64,000 nucleotides of DNA from CAVSNH01 sp963729275 (GCA_963729275.1 CAVSNH010000003.1:744001-808000); one strand, 5' to 3'; numbered from the stretch's first letter, positions 8,332 through 17,000 are shown. The notes: generated by a model from the letters alone, not told the origin. Numbers and translations: made by a program.

Positions 8332-10221
8332 TCAAGTCGGTTGCGCCCGTCGCTCGCTCTCAGAAATTGCCCAGGCCGCGTTGACGAGCCCGATATGGCT
8401 GAACGCTTGGGGGAAGTTGCCGAGGAGCTCCCCGCTGACTGGATCGACCTCCTCGGCCAGCAGGCCGACCTCATTGACGAAGGCGGCGGCACGCTCGAAA
8501 ACGGCTCGGGCCCGAACCGGCTGGCCTGCCTGGGCCAGGGCCTGGGCCAGCCAGAAGGTGCACAAAAGGAAGGTGCCTTCCTCACCCTCGAGGCCGTCGT
8601 GGGACCGATAGCGATAGACCAATCCCCGCTGGTCGGTGAGTCGCTCCTCTGTCGCGTCGATCGTGGCCAGCACCCTCGGATCGTCCGCCGGGAGAAATCC
8701 CACCAGGGGCACCATAAGGTTGGAGGCGTCAAGCTCGTCCGAGCCAAAGGACTGGGTGAAGGCCTTGGCCCGGTCACTCCAGCCCTTGGTCACGATCGCC
8801 TCACGGATCTGGTCCCGCGTCTGCGTCCATGATCCGATTCGAGAGGAGGCGTTGAGACGGTCGGCCAGGATCACCGCTCGATCGAGGGCCACCCAGCACA
8901 TCAGCTTGGAATACAAGAAATCACGCGGCTCTCCCCGGATCTCCCAGATTCCTTGGTCCTTCTCCTGCCACCGGCGGGCGGCGGTGTCGGCCAGCTGCAC
9001 GAGGAACTTTCGCGTGGCTGGTGCCAGGTCGGTGGGCGTATCCCACTTGCCCGAGTCGGACAGTGGCCCGACCCGGTGGGTGTCGTCGAACAGGTGGTCA
9101 GACATGCGGTACACCGCGTTGAGCAACTCGCCGTAGACGTCGAGCTGGCGTTGTTTCCAGGCCGCGTTGCCTACCCGGACCGGCCCCGAGTGCCGCCAGC
9201 CCTCCAGCTGCGGCAGCTCCCGCTCCGTCAGGTCCTGTTCGCCGCCGATGCCGAACATGATCTGCAAGGCACCGCCCCGGTCGAGCGAGCCGGCCGCGGA
9301 CGAGGAGACGTAATCGAAGAACTGGTTGGCTTCGTCGGGACAAGCTGCCACCCAGAGAGCCTGGATCGTGAAGGAAGCGTCCCGGACCCAGGCATAGCGG
9401 TAGTCCCAGTTCCGGGAGCCGCCCACCACCTCGGGCAACGACGTGGTCGCCGCCGCGCAGATAGCGCCGGTGGGTGCAAAGGAGAGTGACTGGAGCACCC
9501 GACCGCTGTGGTGCACCATGTTTTGCCACGGACCCACGTAGGCCTGGTGGAGCTCAGACCACGACTCCCACCCCGCCACGGTGTCCTCGAGCCGGGCGCG
9601 TATTTCCGACGGGCTCCAGACCCTGGCCGACGTACCCTCAGTCTGGTTCCCGTGATGCAAGGCGAAACCCATGCTTTCGCCTTGGCCAAGCTGGAACCGG
9701 CCCGAGGCCGAGGCGCGGTCCTGGTCGAGCGTCAGGGCCACGGACGTCGACAGCACCAGCCCGTCAGCGCTCCCCGACTCCGTCATTCCACCGTCGACTG
9801 TGTCGAGCGATGGATGTTTCAAACCGTAATCGGGGCGCGGGACGTACTCCAGGAACAAGTCCACCTGTCCCTCCGTACACGTGGCGCGCCGCAGGAGAAC
9901 GTGAGGCGCTCCTTTGCCGAGTTCGTGTCCCCGGTTGCCAGGACCCATGGCAAGTGCTTCGGTGATCGTGACCGAACCGGTCGGTGTGCGCAGCGTGGTC
10001 TCCAACACCATGGTGCGGTCCAGGTAGCGCCTGCTCACTTCCGTCGCGTTGGTGGCCCCGAAGAACCAGTGTCCGGCCTTCTCGTCGAGGAGGCGACCGA
10101 AGATCGAGGGGCTGTCGAACCGTGGGAAGCAGAGCCAGTCGATCGACCCGCCCCGACTGACCAGGGCAGCGCTGTGCCGATCCGACAGGAGCGCATAGTC
10201 AGCTATGGGGGTCGTGGTCAC
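8332..10221 (-). CDS. Glycoside hydrolase family 15 protein
   Basis: A 629-residue protein typical of bacterial GH15 (glucoamylase/trehalase-like) enzymes. The N-terminal beta domain begins PIADYALLSDRHSAALVSRG with SIDWLCFPRFDSPSIFGRLL. The (alpha/alpha)6 barrel has the signature NWDYRYAWVRDASFTIQALW and, near the C-terminus, EEVDPVSGELLGNFPQAFSH with the Glu expected to serve as a catalytic residue. Actinobacterial members include trehalases, so trehalose or alpha-glucan hydrolysis in the cytoplasm is the likely role; no signal peptide is seen. GTG at 10221 has GGGAG six bases upstream. It heads the minus-strand run down to 3792. Confidence 0.92.
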   Translation of the reverse strand: MTTTPIADYALLSDRHSAALVSRGGSIDWLCFPRFDSPSIFGRLLDEKAGHWFFGATNATEVSRRYLDRTMVLETTLRTPTGSVTITEALAMGPGNRGHELGKGAPHVLLRRATCTEGQVDLFLEYVPRPDYGLKHPSLDTVDGGMTESGSADGLVLSTSVALTLDQDRASASGRFQLGQGESMGFALHHGNQTEGTSARVWSPSEIRARLEDTVAGWESWSELHQAYVGPWQNMVHHSGRVLQSLSFAPTGAICAAATTSLPEVVGGSRNWDYRYAWVRDASFTIQALWVAACPDEANQFFDYVSSSAAGSLDRGGALQIMFGIGGEQDLTERELPQLEGWRHSGPVRVGNAAWKQRQLDVYGELLNAVYRMSDHLFDDTHRVGPLSDSGKWDTPTDLAPATRKFLVQLADTAARRWQEKDQGIWEIRGEPRDFLYSKLMCWVALDRAVILADRLNASSRIGSWTQTRDQIREAIVTKGWSDRAKAFTQSFGSDELDASNLMVPLVGFLPADDPRVLATIDATEERLTDQRGLVYRYRSHDGLEGEEGTFLLCTFWLAQALAQAGQPVRARAVFERAAAFVNEVGLLAEEVDPVSGELLGNFPQAFSHIGLVNAAWAISESERRAQPT

Positions 10222-10488
10222 GTGAACTCCCGCGCTCGTGGTTGCGCAATATCCGATCTGGCAGCGCCGGTAAGCATCGGATCAGATCTGCCCAACTGCG
10301 ACTGGAGAAGGGCTAGCGGCTATCGGACTGGCATACTCAGCGAACCTAGCCCGAACGACTTGGACGGCGGGCTGGCGGGCGGCGCCAGACCGTTTGCGCG
10401 GCGCTAGATTTCGTGCGACATCACCCTGAAAGGTGAGCTGTCTCGCCGTTCGGCCACTCACCCTCAGAAGTCGGGAGGTCGACCAACG
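10222..10488. other. Intergenic region between GH15 and the cupin remnant
   Basis: This stretch separates the leftward GH15 gene from the rightward cupin gene and must hold divergent promoters. I see no coding potential, hairpin or clear promoter hexamers that I could support. Confidence 0.4.
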
Positions 10489-10905
10489 ATGGTGATCCAC
10501 CAACCAGACCAGGCCGAGTACAGGTCAGTTCTTCCCGAGGAGATCGATTGGGAGCCGTTTCCAGCGTTTTCCGCCATCGGCGCGACTGGCAATCCTCGTC
10601 GGCGATCCATCGAAACCAGGGCCATACGTCATCCGGGTCAAGGTTCCCTCGAGCGTCAAGCTGATGCCGCACCGGCACCCGGAAGACCGCGTCTATACGG
10701 TCATTTTCGGCGTCTTCTACATCGGCTTGGGAAGCGTGTTCGATGAGGAGCGGCTGCATGCATATCCACCGGGAGCCGTCATCGTGCTCCCCGGTGGTAC
10801 CCCGCATTTCCACTGGGCGAAATCTGGAACCTACGTCACCCAAGTATCGGCCATTGGACCGCTCTCGAATACATCAACCCGGTCGATGATCCCCGGAACC
10901 AGTGA
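10489..10905 (+). pseudogene. Cupin-domain protein with two frameshifts
   Basis: The protein starts MVIHQPDQAEYRSVLPEEID and WEPFPAF, then an extra T in a four-T run near 10563 shifts the frame. In the next frame it continues RLAILVGDPSKPGPYVIRVK and KLMPHRHPEDRVYTVIFGVF, with the cupin metal-binding His in HRHPED and YPPGAVIVLPGGTPHFHW. A second shift near 10862 is needed to read LEYINPVDDPRNQ and stop. This is a small double-stranded beta-helix protein of the kind often linked to stress or sugar metabolism, function unknown. Both shifts are single-base events in otherwise conserved sequence, so assembly error is possible. Confidence 0.75.
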
Positions 10906-11080
10906 GCAAGGTCTGGTCTTTCGATGGCCACGTCGACCCACGTCGCGAGAGTGGCATCGGTTGGAGCCGGTCCATAGAAGCGCGCGCAACCGATATCGGT
11001 GCCGTTCTCGTGGACGACGCTTCGCTGCAACCTCGGGGGGAGCCCCATGCAGGCGTTCTCCGCGGCCGATGGTAGCTAAC

Positions 11081-12119
11081 TGTAGTGCCCACGGACGTTG
11101 CTGACGCGGTCCACCGATAGCTGAAGCCCCCAGGCAAGTGTGGAGGTTGCACCCACCCACACCAGCCAGGAGGCTTCGAATGCACCGTAACGCTCCTCTC
11201 ACGCCCGAAGGTCGACTTCGCCTCTGCGAGCGGATCGAAGGCGGCTGGCCAGTTGCTCATGCGGCCGCCTCGATGGGGATTTCGAGGGACCGGGCTTATG
11301 TCTGGTGGCACCGGTATCAGGAAGAACGTCCTGCCGGTCTCATCGATCGTTCGTCTCGCCCCCGTCGGTGTCCCACGCGAACGAAGGCCAGCAAGGAGCG
11401 CCGCATTGAGACCCTCCGGCGCAACCGGGGGTTGGGACCGGCCCGCATTGCCGGGATCGTGGACATGCATCCCTCGACCGTGCACCGGGTCTTGGTGCGC
11501 CAGGGTCTCAACCGCCTGGACCATCTCGATCGAGTCACCCGGGAGCCGATCCGGCGGATCGAGATGGCCCGCCCGGGCGAGCTCGTCCATATCGACGTGA
11601 AGAAACTGGGCCGGATCCCCAGAGGCGGTGGCTGGCGGGTAAACGGCCGGGCGAACGAGCGGGGTCGTTGGCACAAGACCAAGGTCGGCTACGCCTTCGT
11701 CCATTCGGCGGTCGATGGTTACTCCCGCCTTGCCTACTCCGAGGTGCTCGATGATGAGCGAGGGGCAACGGCGGCTGCCTTCTGGTGCCGTGCCGCTGCG
11801 TTCTTCGCTCTGCGCGGCATCAGGGTCGAGCGCGTGCTCACCGACAACGGTGGTTGCTATCGATCCTCCGAGTTCCGGACAGCGCTCGGCCCAACCCGCC
11901 ACACCTTCACTCGGGCGTATCGACCCCAGACCAACGGCAAGGTTGAGCGCTACAACCGAACCTTGCTGGCCGAGTGGGCCTATGCCCGGAAATGGACATC
12001 AGAAGGCCAGCGCAACCGCCGGCTTGCCCATTGGCTCCACGTCTACAACCATCACCGATACCACACGGCCATCGGCGGGCCACCGGTGAGCCGTGTCAGG
12101 AACCTGGCAGGGCACTACA
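11081..12119 (+). mobile_element. IS481-family insertion sequence with 6-bp target duplication
   Basis: The element begins with TGTAGTGCCC (11081) and ends with its inverted copy GGGCACTACA (12110-12119). It is flanked by the direct repeat GCTAAC at 11075-11080 and 12120-12125, which is the target-site duplication. It contains one transposase gene that appears intact. An unassigned minus-strand fragment (about 10836-11048, reading DIGCARFYGPAPTDATLATW) abuts the left end and may be the interrupted host gene. Confidence 0.85.
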
Positions 12120-12124
12120 GCTAA
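11180..12124 (+). CDS. IS481-family transposase
   Basis: The protein of 314 residues has an N-terminal helix-turn-helix region (ASMGISRDRAYVWWHRYQEE), a second HTH around RRNRGLGPARIAGIV, and an integrase core with the DDE residues in ELVHIDVKKLGRI (D), VLTDNGGCYRSSEF (D) and TNGKVERYNRTLLAEW (E). It catalyses cut-and-paste or copy transposition of the surrounding element. AGGAGG precedes ATG 11180 at about six bases. The reading frame runs through the right inverted repeat and ends in the target duplication: the TAA at 12122-12124 is made by host-derived bases, so the C-terminus depends on the insertion site. Confidence 0.93.
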   Translation: MHRNAPLTPEGRLRLCERIEGGWPVAHAAASMGISRDRAYVWWHRYQEERPAGLIDRSSRPRRCPTRTKASKERRIETLRRNRGLGPARIAGIVDMHPSTVHRVLVRQGLNRLDHLDRVTREPIRRIEMARPGELVHIDVKKLGRIPRGGGWRVNGRANERGRWHKTKVGYAFVHSAVDGYSRLAYSEVLDDERGATAAAFWCRAAAFFALRGIRVERVLTDNGGCYRSSEFRTALGPTRHTFTRAYRPQTNGKVERYNRTLLAEWAYARKWTSEGQRNRRLAHWLHVYNHHRYHTAIGGPPVSRVRNLAGHYS

Positions 12125-12127
12125 CTA

Positions 12128-13249
12128 GTGCATCCACGCGTAAGTAACGCTGATCTGGTTAGGTGTCGGAATGCGACTACTTCCATTGAAGCTGCGCAGG
12201 GGTGACCGTTCGATCCTCGAGTCGTGGACCCGAGCAGGCACGGTGGAAGCACGGGTGGCGAAGCGGGCCCGCATCGTGTTGATGGCCGCCGACGGTTGCA
12301 CGAACCGCGAGATCGGTGTGACCGTCGACCTGCACTACAACCAGGTGGGCATGTGGCGGCAACGTTATGACGAGTACGGGCTCGCCGGCCTCGACGACCT
12401 CGAACGGAGTGGTCGTCCGTGCGTCTATGACCACGACGACGTGCTCTTGCTCGTGAAACTGGTGACCGAGGAGCCGGTCGACGGCACGACGCGCTGGACG
12501 ATGGAGGCACTGGCCGAGCAGATGGCGGCGCACGGGGTGCCGATCTCGGCCTCCCAGTGCTGGCGGATCTGCTCGGCTCTCGATCTCAAGCCCTGGCAGG
12601 TCCAGTCCTGGATGACGAGTCACGACCCCGACTTCTGGGAGAAGGCGGGGGATGTCTGTGGTCTCTACCTCGATCCTCCCGAGAACGCCCTGGTCTGGAG
12701 CGTGGACGAGAAGTCCGGCATGCAGGCCAAGTCCCGGATCAACCCCACGAAGCCGGCAGTGCCCGGCGCTCCGGTCCGACGGGAGTTCGAGTACGAGCGC
12801 CACGGCACCGCCGTCCTCTTCGCCGCCCTCGACGTCCACGAGGGGCAGGTGGCCGGCTGGGTCGCCGACTCGACGAGGTCCGAGAACTTCGTCTCTTTCC
12901 TCGGCGACCTGGTAGCCCAGACTCCTGAAGGACTCGACCTGCACTGCATCGTCGACAACTTCAAGGCTCACGACACCGACCTGGTGCACGATTTCCTCAC
13001 CGAGCATCCATGTGTCCACCTCCACTTCACCCCGACCCATGCCAGTTGGCTCAACCAGGTCGAGCTGTTCTTCTCGATCCTCGAACGACGGCTACTCCGC
13101 CGGGCTGAGTTCGACTCGGTCGACCACCTGGCGGAACGAGTCATCGCCTTCATCAAGGACTACAACCGACGAGCGGCCCCGTTCCGCTGGACCTACGACG
13201 GCCGACCGCTGATGGCCGCGTAAATCACAATGACTTACCGCGGGACCAC
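12128..13249 (+). mobile_element. IS630-family insertion sequence with TA duplication
   Basis: The element runs from GTGCATCC on the left to GGACCAC on the right and is flanked by TA at 12126-12127 and TA at 13250-13251, the target duplication expected of IS630/Tc1-mariner elements. The ends form imperfect inverted repeats (GTGCATCCACGCGTAAGT against GTGGTCCCGCGGTAAGT). It sits two bases outside the right target duplication of the IS481 copy, so two insertions happened at one locus. Confidence 0.8.
12171..13223 (+). CDS. IS630-family transposase
   Basis: A full-length transposase of 350 residues. The N-terminal winged HTH region reads RARIVLMAADGCTNREIGV and VGMWRQRYDEYGLAGLDDLE. The DDE core shows ALVWSVDEKSGMQA (D), LHCIVDNFKAHDTD (D) and HASWLNQVELFFSILERR (E), which is the IS630 arrangement. 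The downstream part ending YDGRPLMAA is complete. It lies wholly inside the TA-flanked element, in the same direction as the neighbouring IS481 transposase, and shows no frameshift, so the element could still be active. Confidence 0.93.
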   Translation: MRLLPLKLRRGDRSILESWTRAGTVEARVAKRARIVLMAADGCTNREIGVTVDLHYNQVGMWRQRYDEYGLAGLDDLERSGRPCVYDHDDVLLLVKLVTEEPVDGTTRWTMEALAEQMAAHGVPISASQCWRICSALDLKPWQVQSWMTSHDPDFWEKAGDVCGLYLDPPENALVWSVDEKSGMQAKSRINPTKPAVPGAPVRREFEYERHGTAVLFAALDVHEGQVAGWVADSTRSENFVSFLGDLVAQTPEGLDLHCIVDNFKAHDTDLVHDFLTEHPCVHLHFTPTHASWLNQVELFFSILERRLLRRAEFDSVDHLAERVIAFIKDYNRRAAPFRWTYDGRPLMAA

Positions 13250-13326
13250 TAGACTGCGATGAGTCTGCCTTTGGGTCGTTTGTTGTTACGTAAGGTCGCT
13301 GCAATCTCCCAGTCGATGTACAACTG

Positions 13327-13565
13327 TCAAACGGGCGCTTCGATGTCGTCGTAGATTCGGGCGGACAGCCAGCAGACCGTCCGAACTTCGCTCATAGACC
13401 CTAATTCCAGCTTGGGGTGCAGGTCACGGCTCATCCATCGAACACAGTTGAATTCCAGGGCGCAATGCACGCCGTCGTCGGTCACCGTGCAGTGCTCGAG
13501 TTTGAGCCCACCACCGGCCTTGAAGCACTCGGCGAAATACGAACGCAGCTCACAGGTGCCATGGT
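13327..13565 (-). pseudogene. SnoaL/NTF2-like C-terminal remnant
   Basis: On the minus strand an open stretch reads CELRSYFAECFKAGGGLKLE, HCTVTDDGVHCALEFNCVRW and VCWLSARIYDDIEAPV before a TGA. The beta-strand pattern around CTVTDDGVHCALEFN is that of SnoaL-like NTF2 folds, which are small alpha+beta barrel enzymes or binding proteins. No start or N-terminal helices could be found upstream because the sequence breaks near 13565. It lies just beyond the IS630 right end, so insertion and decay probably went together. Family assignment is tentative. Confidence 0.45.
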
Positions 13566-13638
13566 GTAAATCGTGCGGACCGATGACGACTCTCTCTCAA
13601 GTCTCTGATCGTCGCCGTCGCCGGCAGGCCGGCTTGGC

Positions 13639-14598
13639 TCACAAACGCGAGACGAGCTCAGCCACGATCTCCGCCGCTGGTCGTGGCTGCCTGGCGAGCG
13701 CGACGCTCTGTCCGGCCCACATGGAGAGCGCTTCAATGTCCCCGGTGGTGCCAACCATCGGCGGCGCTGGCTCGTAACGGACGATTGCTTCGCCCGAAGC
13801 GAAATGCGCGATGACATCGCCCACTCCGGGCCGACTCTCCAGAGGCGGCCGGCCCGCGGCCTCCCACACCTCGGCCGTCGAATTGCGGAGGGCGCGGTGG
13901 GGCGAGTCCGGCCAGTCGACGTCGTAGAGGTCGGGGTACCACTCCGCGTCGGTCTCGACCGCCTTGATCAGGCGAGTGCGGTACTCCTGGTGGATGGGCA
14001 TCTCCTGGGCAAGCAGAAACTGGGTACCCACCCACGCCGCCTGAGCGCCAAGGGCGAGGACGGCGGCCACGCCGCGAGCGTCCCCGATCCCACCGGCCGC
14101 GATCACTGGCACCGGCCCCACCGCGTCCACGACGGCGGGCACCAAGGGGAGTGTCGCAATCTGAGCCCCCACGTGCCCCCCAGCCTCCCAACCCTGCGCC
14201 ACGATGACATCAACTCCGCTGGCGACCGCTCGCCGCGCCTCTTCGGCGCTTCCGACCGTGCACAGAACGAGTCCGCCAGCATCGTGGACCCGCTCGATGT
14301 AGCCAGCCGGATCTCCCAGAAACAGTGACACGATCCGCAAACCGGCGTCGAGGGCTTGATCGAGGCGACGGTGCTGATCGGAGGTGAGAACCAGGTTGCC
14401 GCAGAAGGGACGATCTGTGAGCGCCGCCGTCTCGCGAACCACGTCTCCTGCCGGATCGGACCACGTCAGCGTCACCATGCCGAGCCCACCGGCATTCGAG
14501 ACCGCTGCCGCCAGTTCGGGCACCGCCACCATCGCCGCCAAGACAATCGGATGTTCAATCCCGAGCAGTTCGCACACCGGCGTTCGCACCACTGCCAC
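13639..14598 (-). CDS. Nitronate monooxygenase (2-nitropropane dioxygenase family)
   Basis: The 319-residue TIM-barrel protein has the family blocks EHPIVLAAMVAVPELAAAVS, AGGLGMVTLTW, VDVIVAQGWEAGGHVG and PVIAAGGIGDARGVAAVLAL, followed by GAQAAWVGTQFL. These bind FMN; the AQGWEAGGH segment carries the His expected near the flavin. Members oxidise nitronates such as propionate-3-nitronate to carbonyl compounds and protect against nitro toxins, although many homologues have unknown substrates. GTG at 14598 is preceded by GAAGGGG. The protein is cytoplasmic and of normal length. It is followed upstream by the redoxin paralogue on the same strand, with a gap of 53 bp. Confidence 0.9.
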   Translation of the reverse strand: MAVVRTPVCELLGIEHPIVLAAMVAVPELAAAVSNAGGLGMVTLTWSDPAGDVVRETAALTDRPFCGNLVLTSDQHRRLDQALDAGLRIVSLFLGDPAGYIERVHDAGGLVLCTVGSAEEARRAVASGVDVIVAQGWEAGGHVGAQIATLPLVPAVVDAVGPVPVIAAGGIGDARGVAAVLALGAQAAWVGTQFLLAQEMPIHQEYRTRLIKAVETDAEWYPDLYDVDWPDSPHRALRNSTAEVWEAAGRPPLESRPGVGDVIAHFASGEAIVRYEPAPPMVGTTGDIEALSMWAGQSVALARQPRPAAEIVAELVSRL

Positions 14599-14651
14599 CT
14601 ACCCCTTCGATCTAGGCCGTCCTCCACCCAACACGACATATCCATATTCTT

Positions 14652-15254
14652 CTAGGACTCATACGATGTGGGCATCGACTTGGCGGTCCGTTTGTCCCAA
14701 CCGTGAAAGCTCGAATAGTCGCCTGCATCCCAGGCCTCGCGCAATCCCGGTTTACTCAGGTCCCAGTCGGGACGGATGTCCCTCGACGCAGCGCACAAGT
14801 CGGACCACAGGTCGTAAAACGACGGGCGTCCCCAGAACCAGTAGCCGTTGTAGATGCTGTGAATGAGGAGTCCGGGCTTGAGCACCAGCGTGTGGGGGAT
14901 CATCGGATCGTGCTCGGGGTCGGTGTATTCCTGGATGTCGAGGTCCTTTTGGATCGTCCGAGCTGGGTCCGAGAGAAAGGTCCATTGGGCGCCGACTGAA
15001 CCCCGGAACTCCTGCAGGGTGTGGTGGTCATCGGTGGCGATGGTGACGACCCGGGTGTAGGCGACGGCGATTTTCGGATAGTTCGCTGTCAGCTCCAGGT
15101 GCTGCTGGTGTTCCTTCGGACAGTAATTGCCTCGCGCTAGCGTGAGGATCATCGGATCGTCACCTTGGAGCTCACTGAGTGTGCGAACGATGTTGGTGTG
15201 ATCCGGCAACGAGTAGTCGGGGAACACGCCGCCTGGTCTGATGTCGGATCGCAT
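14652..15254 (-). CDS. Redoxin-domain (AhpC/TSA-like) protein, intact paralogue
   Basis: A 200-residue thioredoxin-fold protein beginning MRSDIRPGGVFPDYSLPDHT. It has the block MILTLARGNYCPKEHQQHLE, where the Cys of GNYCPKEHQ sits at the peroxidatic position, then VGAQWTFLSDPARTIQKDLD and HTLVLKPGLLIHSIYNGYWF, and a conserved tail RDIRPDWDLSKPGLREAWDA. It is clearly a paralogue of the frameshifted copy at 7660-8273, sharing the ASP-type middle and the tail. It probably reduces a peroxide or disulfide substrate in the cytoplasm. The ATG at 15254 was chosen because homology begins there; the Shine-Dalgarno (AAAGG) is weak. Confidence 0.85.
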   Translation of the reverse strand: MRSDIRPGGVFPDYSLPDHTNIVRTLSELQGDDPMILTLARGNYCPKEHQQHLELTANYPKIAVAYTRVVTIATDDHHTLQEFRGSVGAQWTFLSDPARTIQKDLDIQEYTDPEHDPMIPHTLVLKPGLLIHSIYNGYWFWGRPSFYDLWSDLCAASRDIRPDWDLSKPGLREAWDAGDYSSFHGWDKRTAKSMPTSYES

Positions 15255-15678
15255 GGGGTGGCTGCCTTTCACTCGACGATGCCTGCGGGGATCTCTGTGT
15301 CGGTTGGCCTGGCCGCCGCAACTCAACCGGATGCAGCCCCCCGAGATCGGCGAACTCTTCGCCGCGAATGATGAGATCCCGTCGCAGCCTACCCAGCCTC
15401 AGGGTGCAGCCATCGGGAAGCACCACAGTGCGCAGGGGCTGGTCCGAACGAAACTGGCTCGTCAACTCAGCAGCATCGACCGGCTCCTTCTCGTCTCCAT
15501 GTTCACCTCGCTTCAGGATCTCCATGATCCCGAATTCCGAGCATGCTTCGGATCGCTTCGAATTCCCCGGCCACGCGCTTGGAGTTCGCTGGCGATGGGC
15601 GTGATCGCAGGACACCCTCGATCTCGACCTTCGGGTTACAGATCCGAGGCAGGCCCGGAGCTACGGCCGCGCAGCCGG
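15255..15678. other. Intergenic stretch without a supported gene
   Basis: A minus-strand open frame (about 15172-15615, with internal text RTVVLPDGCTLRLGRLRRDL) overlaps the start of the redoxin gene, but I recognise nothing in it and its codon pattern is not convincing. No hairpin or RNA gene was seen. Confidence 0.35.
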
Positions 15679-16044
15679 CTAGTACGGGCTCGGCTGGTTG
15701 AAGATGACCGTGAGGCTGGTGATCTTCTCGTCACACACTCCGAAGTAGCTGGTCAGGATGAGCTCGTCGGGGAGGTCGGATTTGTCGTAGCTGCCGTCGT
15801 AGCGGGCACGAACGATAATGTCGCCGTAGTGGTCGAAGACCTCGCGCACCTCCATCGTGACATGGTCTCCGACGAACTCCTTGGCCATGAAGGCCCTGAT
15901 GGCCTCGGTGCCCCAGATCTCCCGCCGGTTGTCGTTCACGTAGGCGTCGGGGGCGAAAGTGGCGACGATCCGGTCGAGGTCGTGGGCGTTGACGGCGGCG
16001 ATGTGCTCGGTGACGACGCCGCTCAATTCGGTGGCGATGGGCAT
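15679..16044 (-). CDS. SnoaL-like (NTF2 superfamily) protein
   Basis: A complete 121-residue protein with the SnoaL/NTF2 layout: an N-terminal helix (LSGVVTEHIAAVNAHDLDRI), the block VATFAPDAYVNDNRREIWGT, a helix with IRAFMAKEFVGDHVTMEVRE, and the C-terminal sheet ILTSYFGVCDEKITSLTVIF. Members are small cone-shaped-barrel isomerases, hydrolases or binding proteins; the substrate is not readable. GGGAG precedes the ATG. It is divergent from the MerR gene, and the shared 16045-16172 interval has inverted repeats matching MerR-type operators, so it may be a target of that regulator. Confidence 0.85.
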   Translation of the reverse strand: MPIATELSGVVTEHIAAVNAHDLDRIVATFAPDAYVNDNRREIWGTEAIRAFMAKEFVGDHVTMEVREVFDHYGDIIVRARYDGSYDKSDLPDELILTSYFGVCDEKITSLTVIFNQPSPY

Positions 16045-16109
16045 GACTGGCTTCTCCCTTGCTCTGATCGGCCTCGTGGCGATCAGTCCACGCTGGGCGA
16101 TGCCGCAGC

Positions 16110-16160
16110 GGGAGAGTCAAGAGGCCGTTGCCGGGTTGACTCTCCCACTAGGGGAGGGTC
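16110..16160. promoter_or_regulatory. MerR-type operator/promoter with paired inverted repeats
   Basis: GGGAGAGTCAA at 16110-16120 and TTGACTCTCCC at 16136-16146 form a perfect 11-bp inverted repeat. The second arm is also the left half of a 23-bp imperfect dyad at 16138-16160 (GACTCTCCC on the left, GGGAGGGTC on the right, 8 of 11 positions paired). Such GACYCTCCC dyads sit in the long 19-bp spacer of promoters controlled by MerR/TipA/BmrR-type activators. TTGACT (16136-16141) would be the -35 box, with a -10 near 16161-16166, placing transcription start close to the regulator's own ATG. Confidence 0.7.
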
Positions 16161-16172
16161 GAGACTGTGGGA

Positions 16173-17000
16173 ATGTCCGGCTCGTTGACGATCGGCGACT
16201 TCTCTCGCGCCACCTTCCTCAGCGTAAAGACCCTGCGCCACTACCACCGGGTTGGCCTACTCGAGCCCTCCGACGTCGACCCGGTCACCGGCTACCGGCG
16301 GTACACGAGCAACCAGATCCCGACCGCCCAGGTGATCCGCCGATTCCGGGATCTCGACATGCCGCTCGAGGACATCGGCTCGGTACTGCGGGCTCCAGAT
16401 CAGACGACCCGGAGCCAGCTCATCGCCGCTCATCTGACGCGGTTGGAACAGAACCTGGCCGACACGCAGCGCGCCGTGGCATCCCTGCGCGACCTTCTCG
16501 AACACCCCTCGCCGCCAGCTGAGATCCAGCACCGCCGGATACCGGCCACCCCGGCGGCGGCGATCATCGCCAAGGTTGAGGTCGACGATCTTGCCGCCTG
16601 GTATCAGGGGGCGGTCGGAGAGATCCGCGCCACCCTCTCAGCGCAGGGTATCGCCCGCGGCGGAGCTCCGGGAGGGATCTACGCCAACGAGCTGTTCTCT
16701 GAGGAGCGAGGCGAGGCGACCGTCTTTCTCCCCGCGGACGGCGAGGTCCGACCCGTCGGCCGGGTTGGGCCGTTCACAGCTCCGCCCGTAGAGCTGGCGG
16801 TGATCACGCACATCGGGTCGCACGCCGACGTGGATCGCTCCTATGGCGCGCTTGCGACCTACGTAAGTGAGCACACGCTCGCTATCGAGGGCCCCATCCG
16901 CGAGTACTACGTGGTCGGCCGCCACGACACCGGGGACGAGCAGGCCTGGAGGACCGAGATCGGCTGGCCGATCTTCGACACCGTCCAGGGCTCTGCTTAG
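16173..17000 (+). CDS. MerR-family regulator with GyrI-like effector domain
   Basis: Residues 1-75 form a MerR DNA-binding domain: LTIGDFSRATFLSVKTLRHY, HRVGLLEPSDVDPVTGYRRY and the QVIRRFRDLDMPLEDIGSVL helix. A coiled-coil dimer helix follows (AHLTRLEQNLADTQRAVASL). The C-terminal half resembles GyrI/SOUL-like small-molecule-binding domains (AVITHIGSHADVDRSYGALA, IEGPIREYYVVGRHDTGD), as in BmrR and TipA-like regulators that bend a 19-bp spacer on sensing a drug. ATG at 16173 was preferred over GTG 16167, and the operator upstream suggests a leaderless, autoregulated message. The divergent SnoaL gene is the other likely target. Confidence 0.9.
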   Translation: MSGSLTIGDFSRATFLSVKTLRHYHRVGLLEPSDVDPVTGYRRYTSNQIPTAQVIRRFRDLDMPLEDIGSVLRAPDQTTRSQLIAAHLTRLEQNLADTQRAVASLRDLLEHPSPPAEIQHRRIPATPAAAIIAKVEVDDLAAWYQGAVGEIRATLSAQGIARGGAPGGIYANELFSEERGEATVFLPADGEVRPVGRVGPFTAPPVELAVITHIGSHADVDRSYGALATYVSEHTLAIEGPIREYYVVGRHDTGDEQAWRTEIGWPIFDTVQGSA

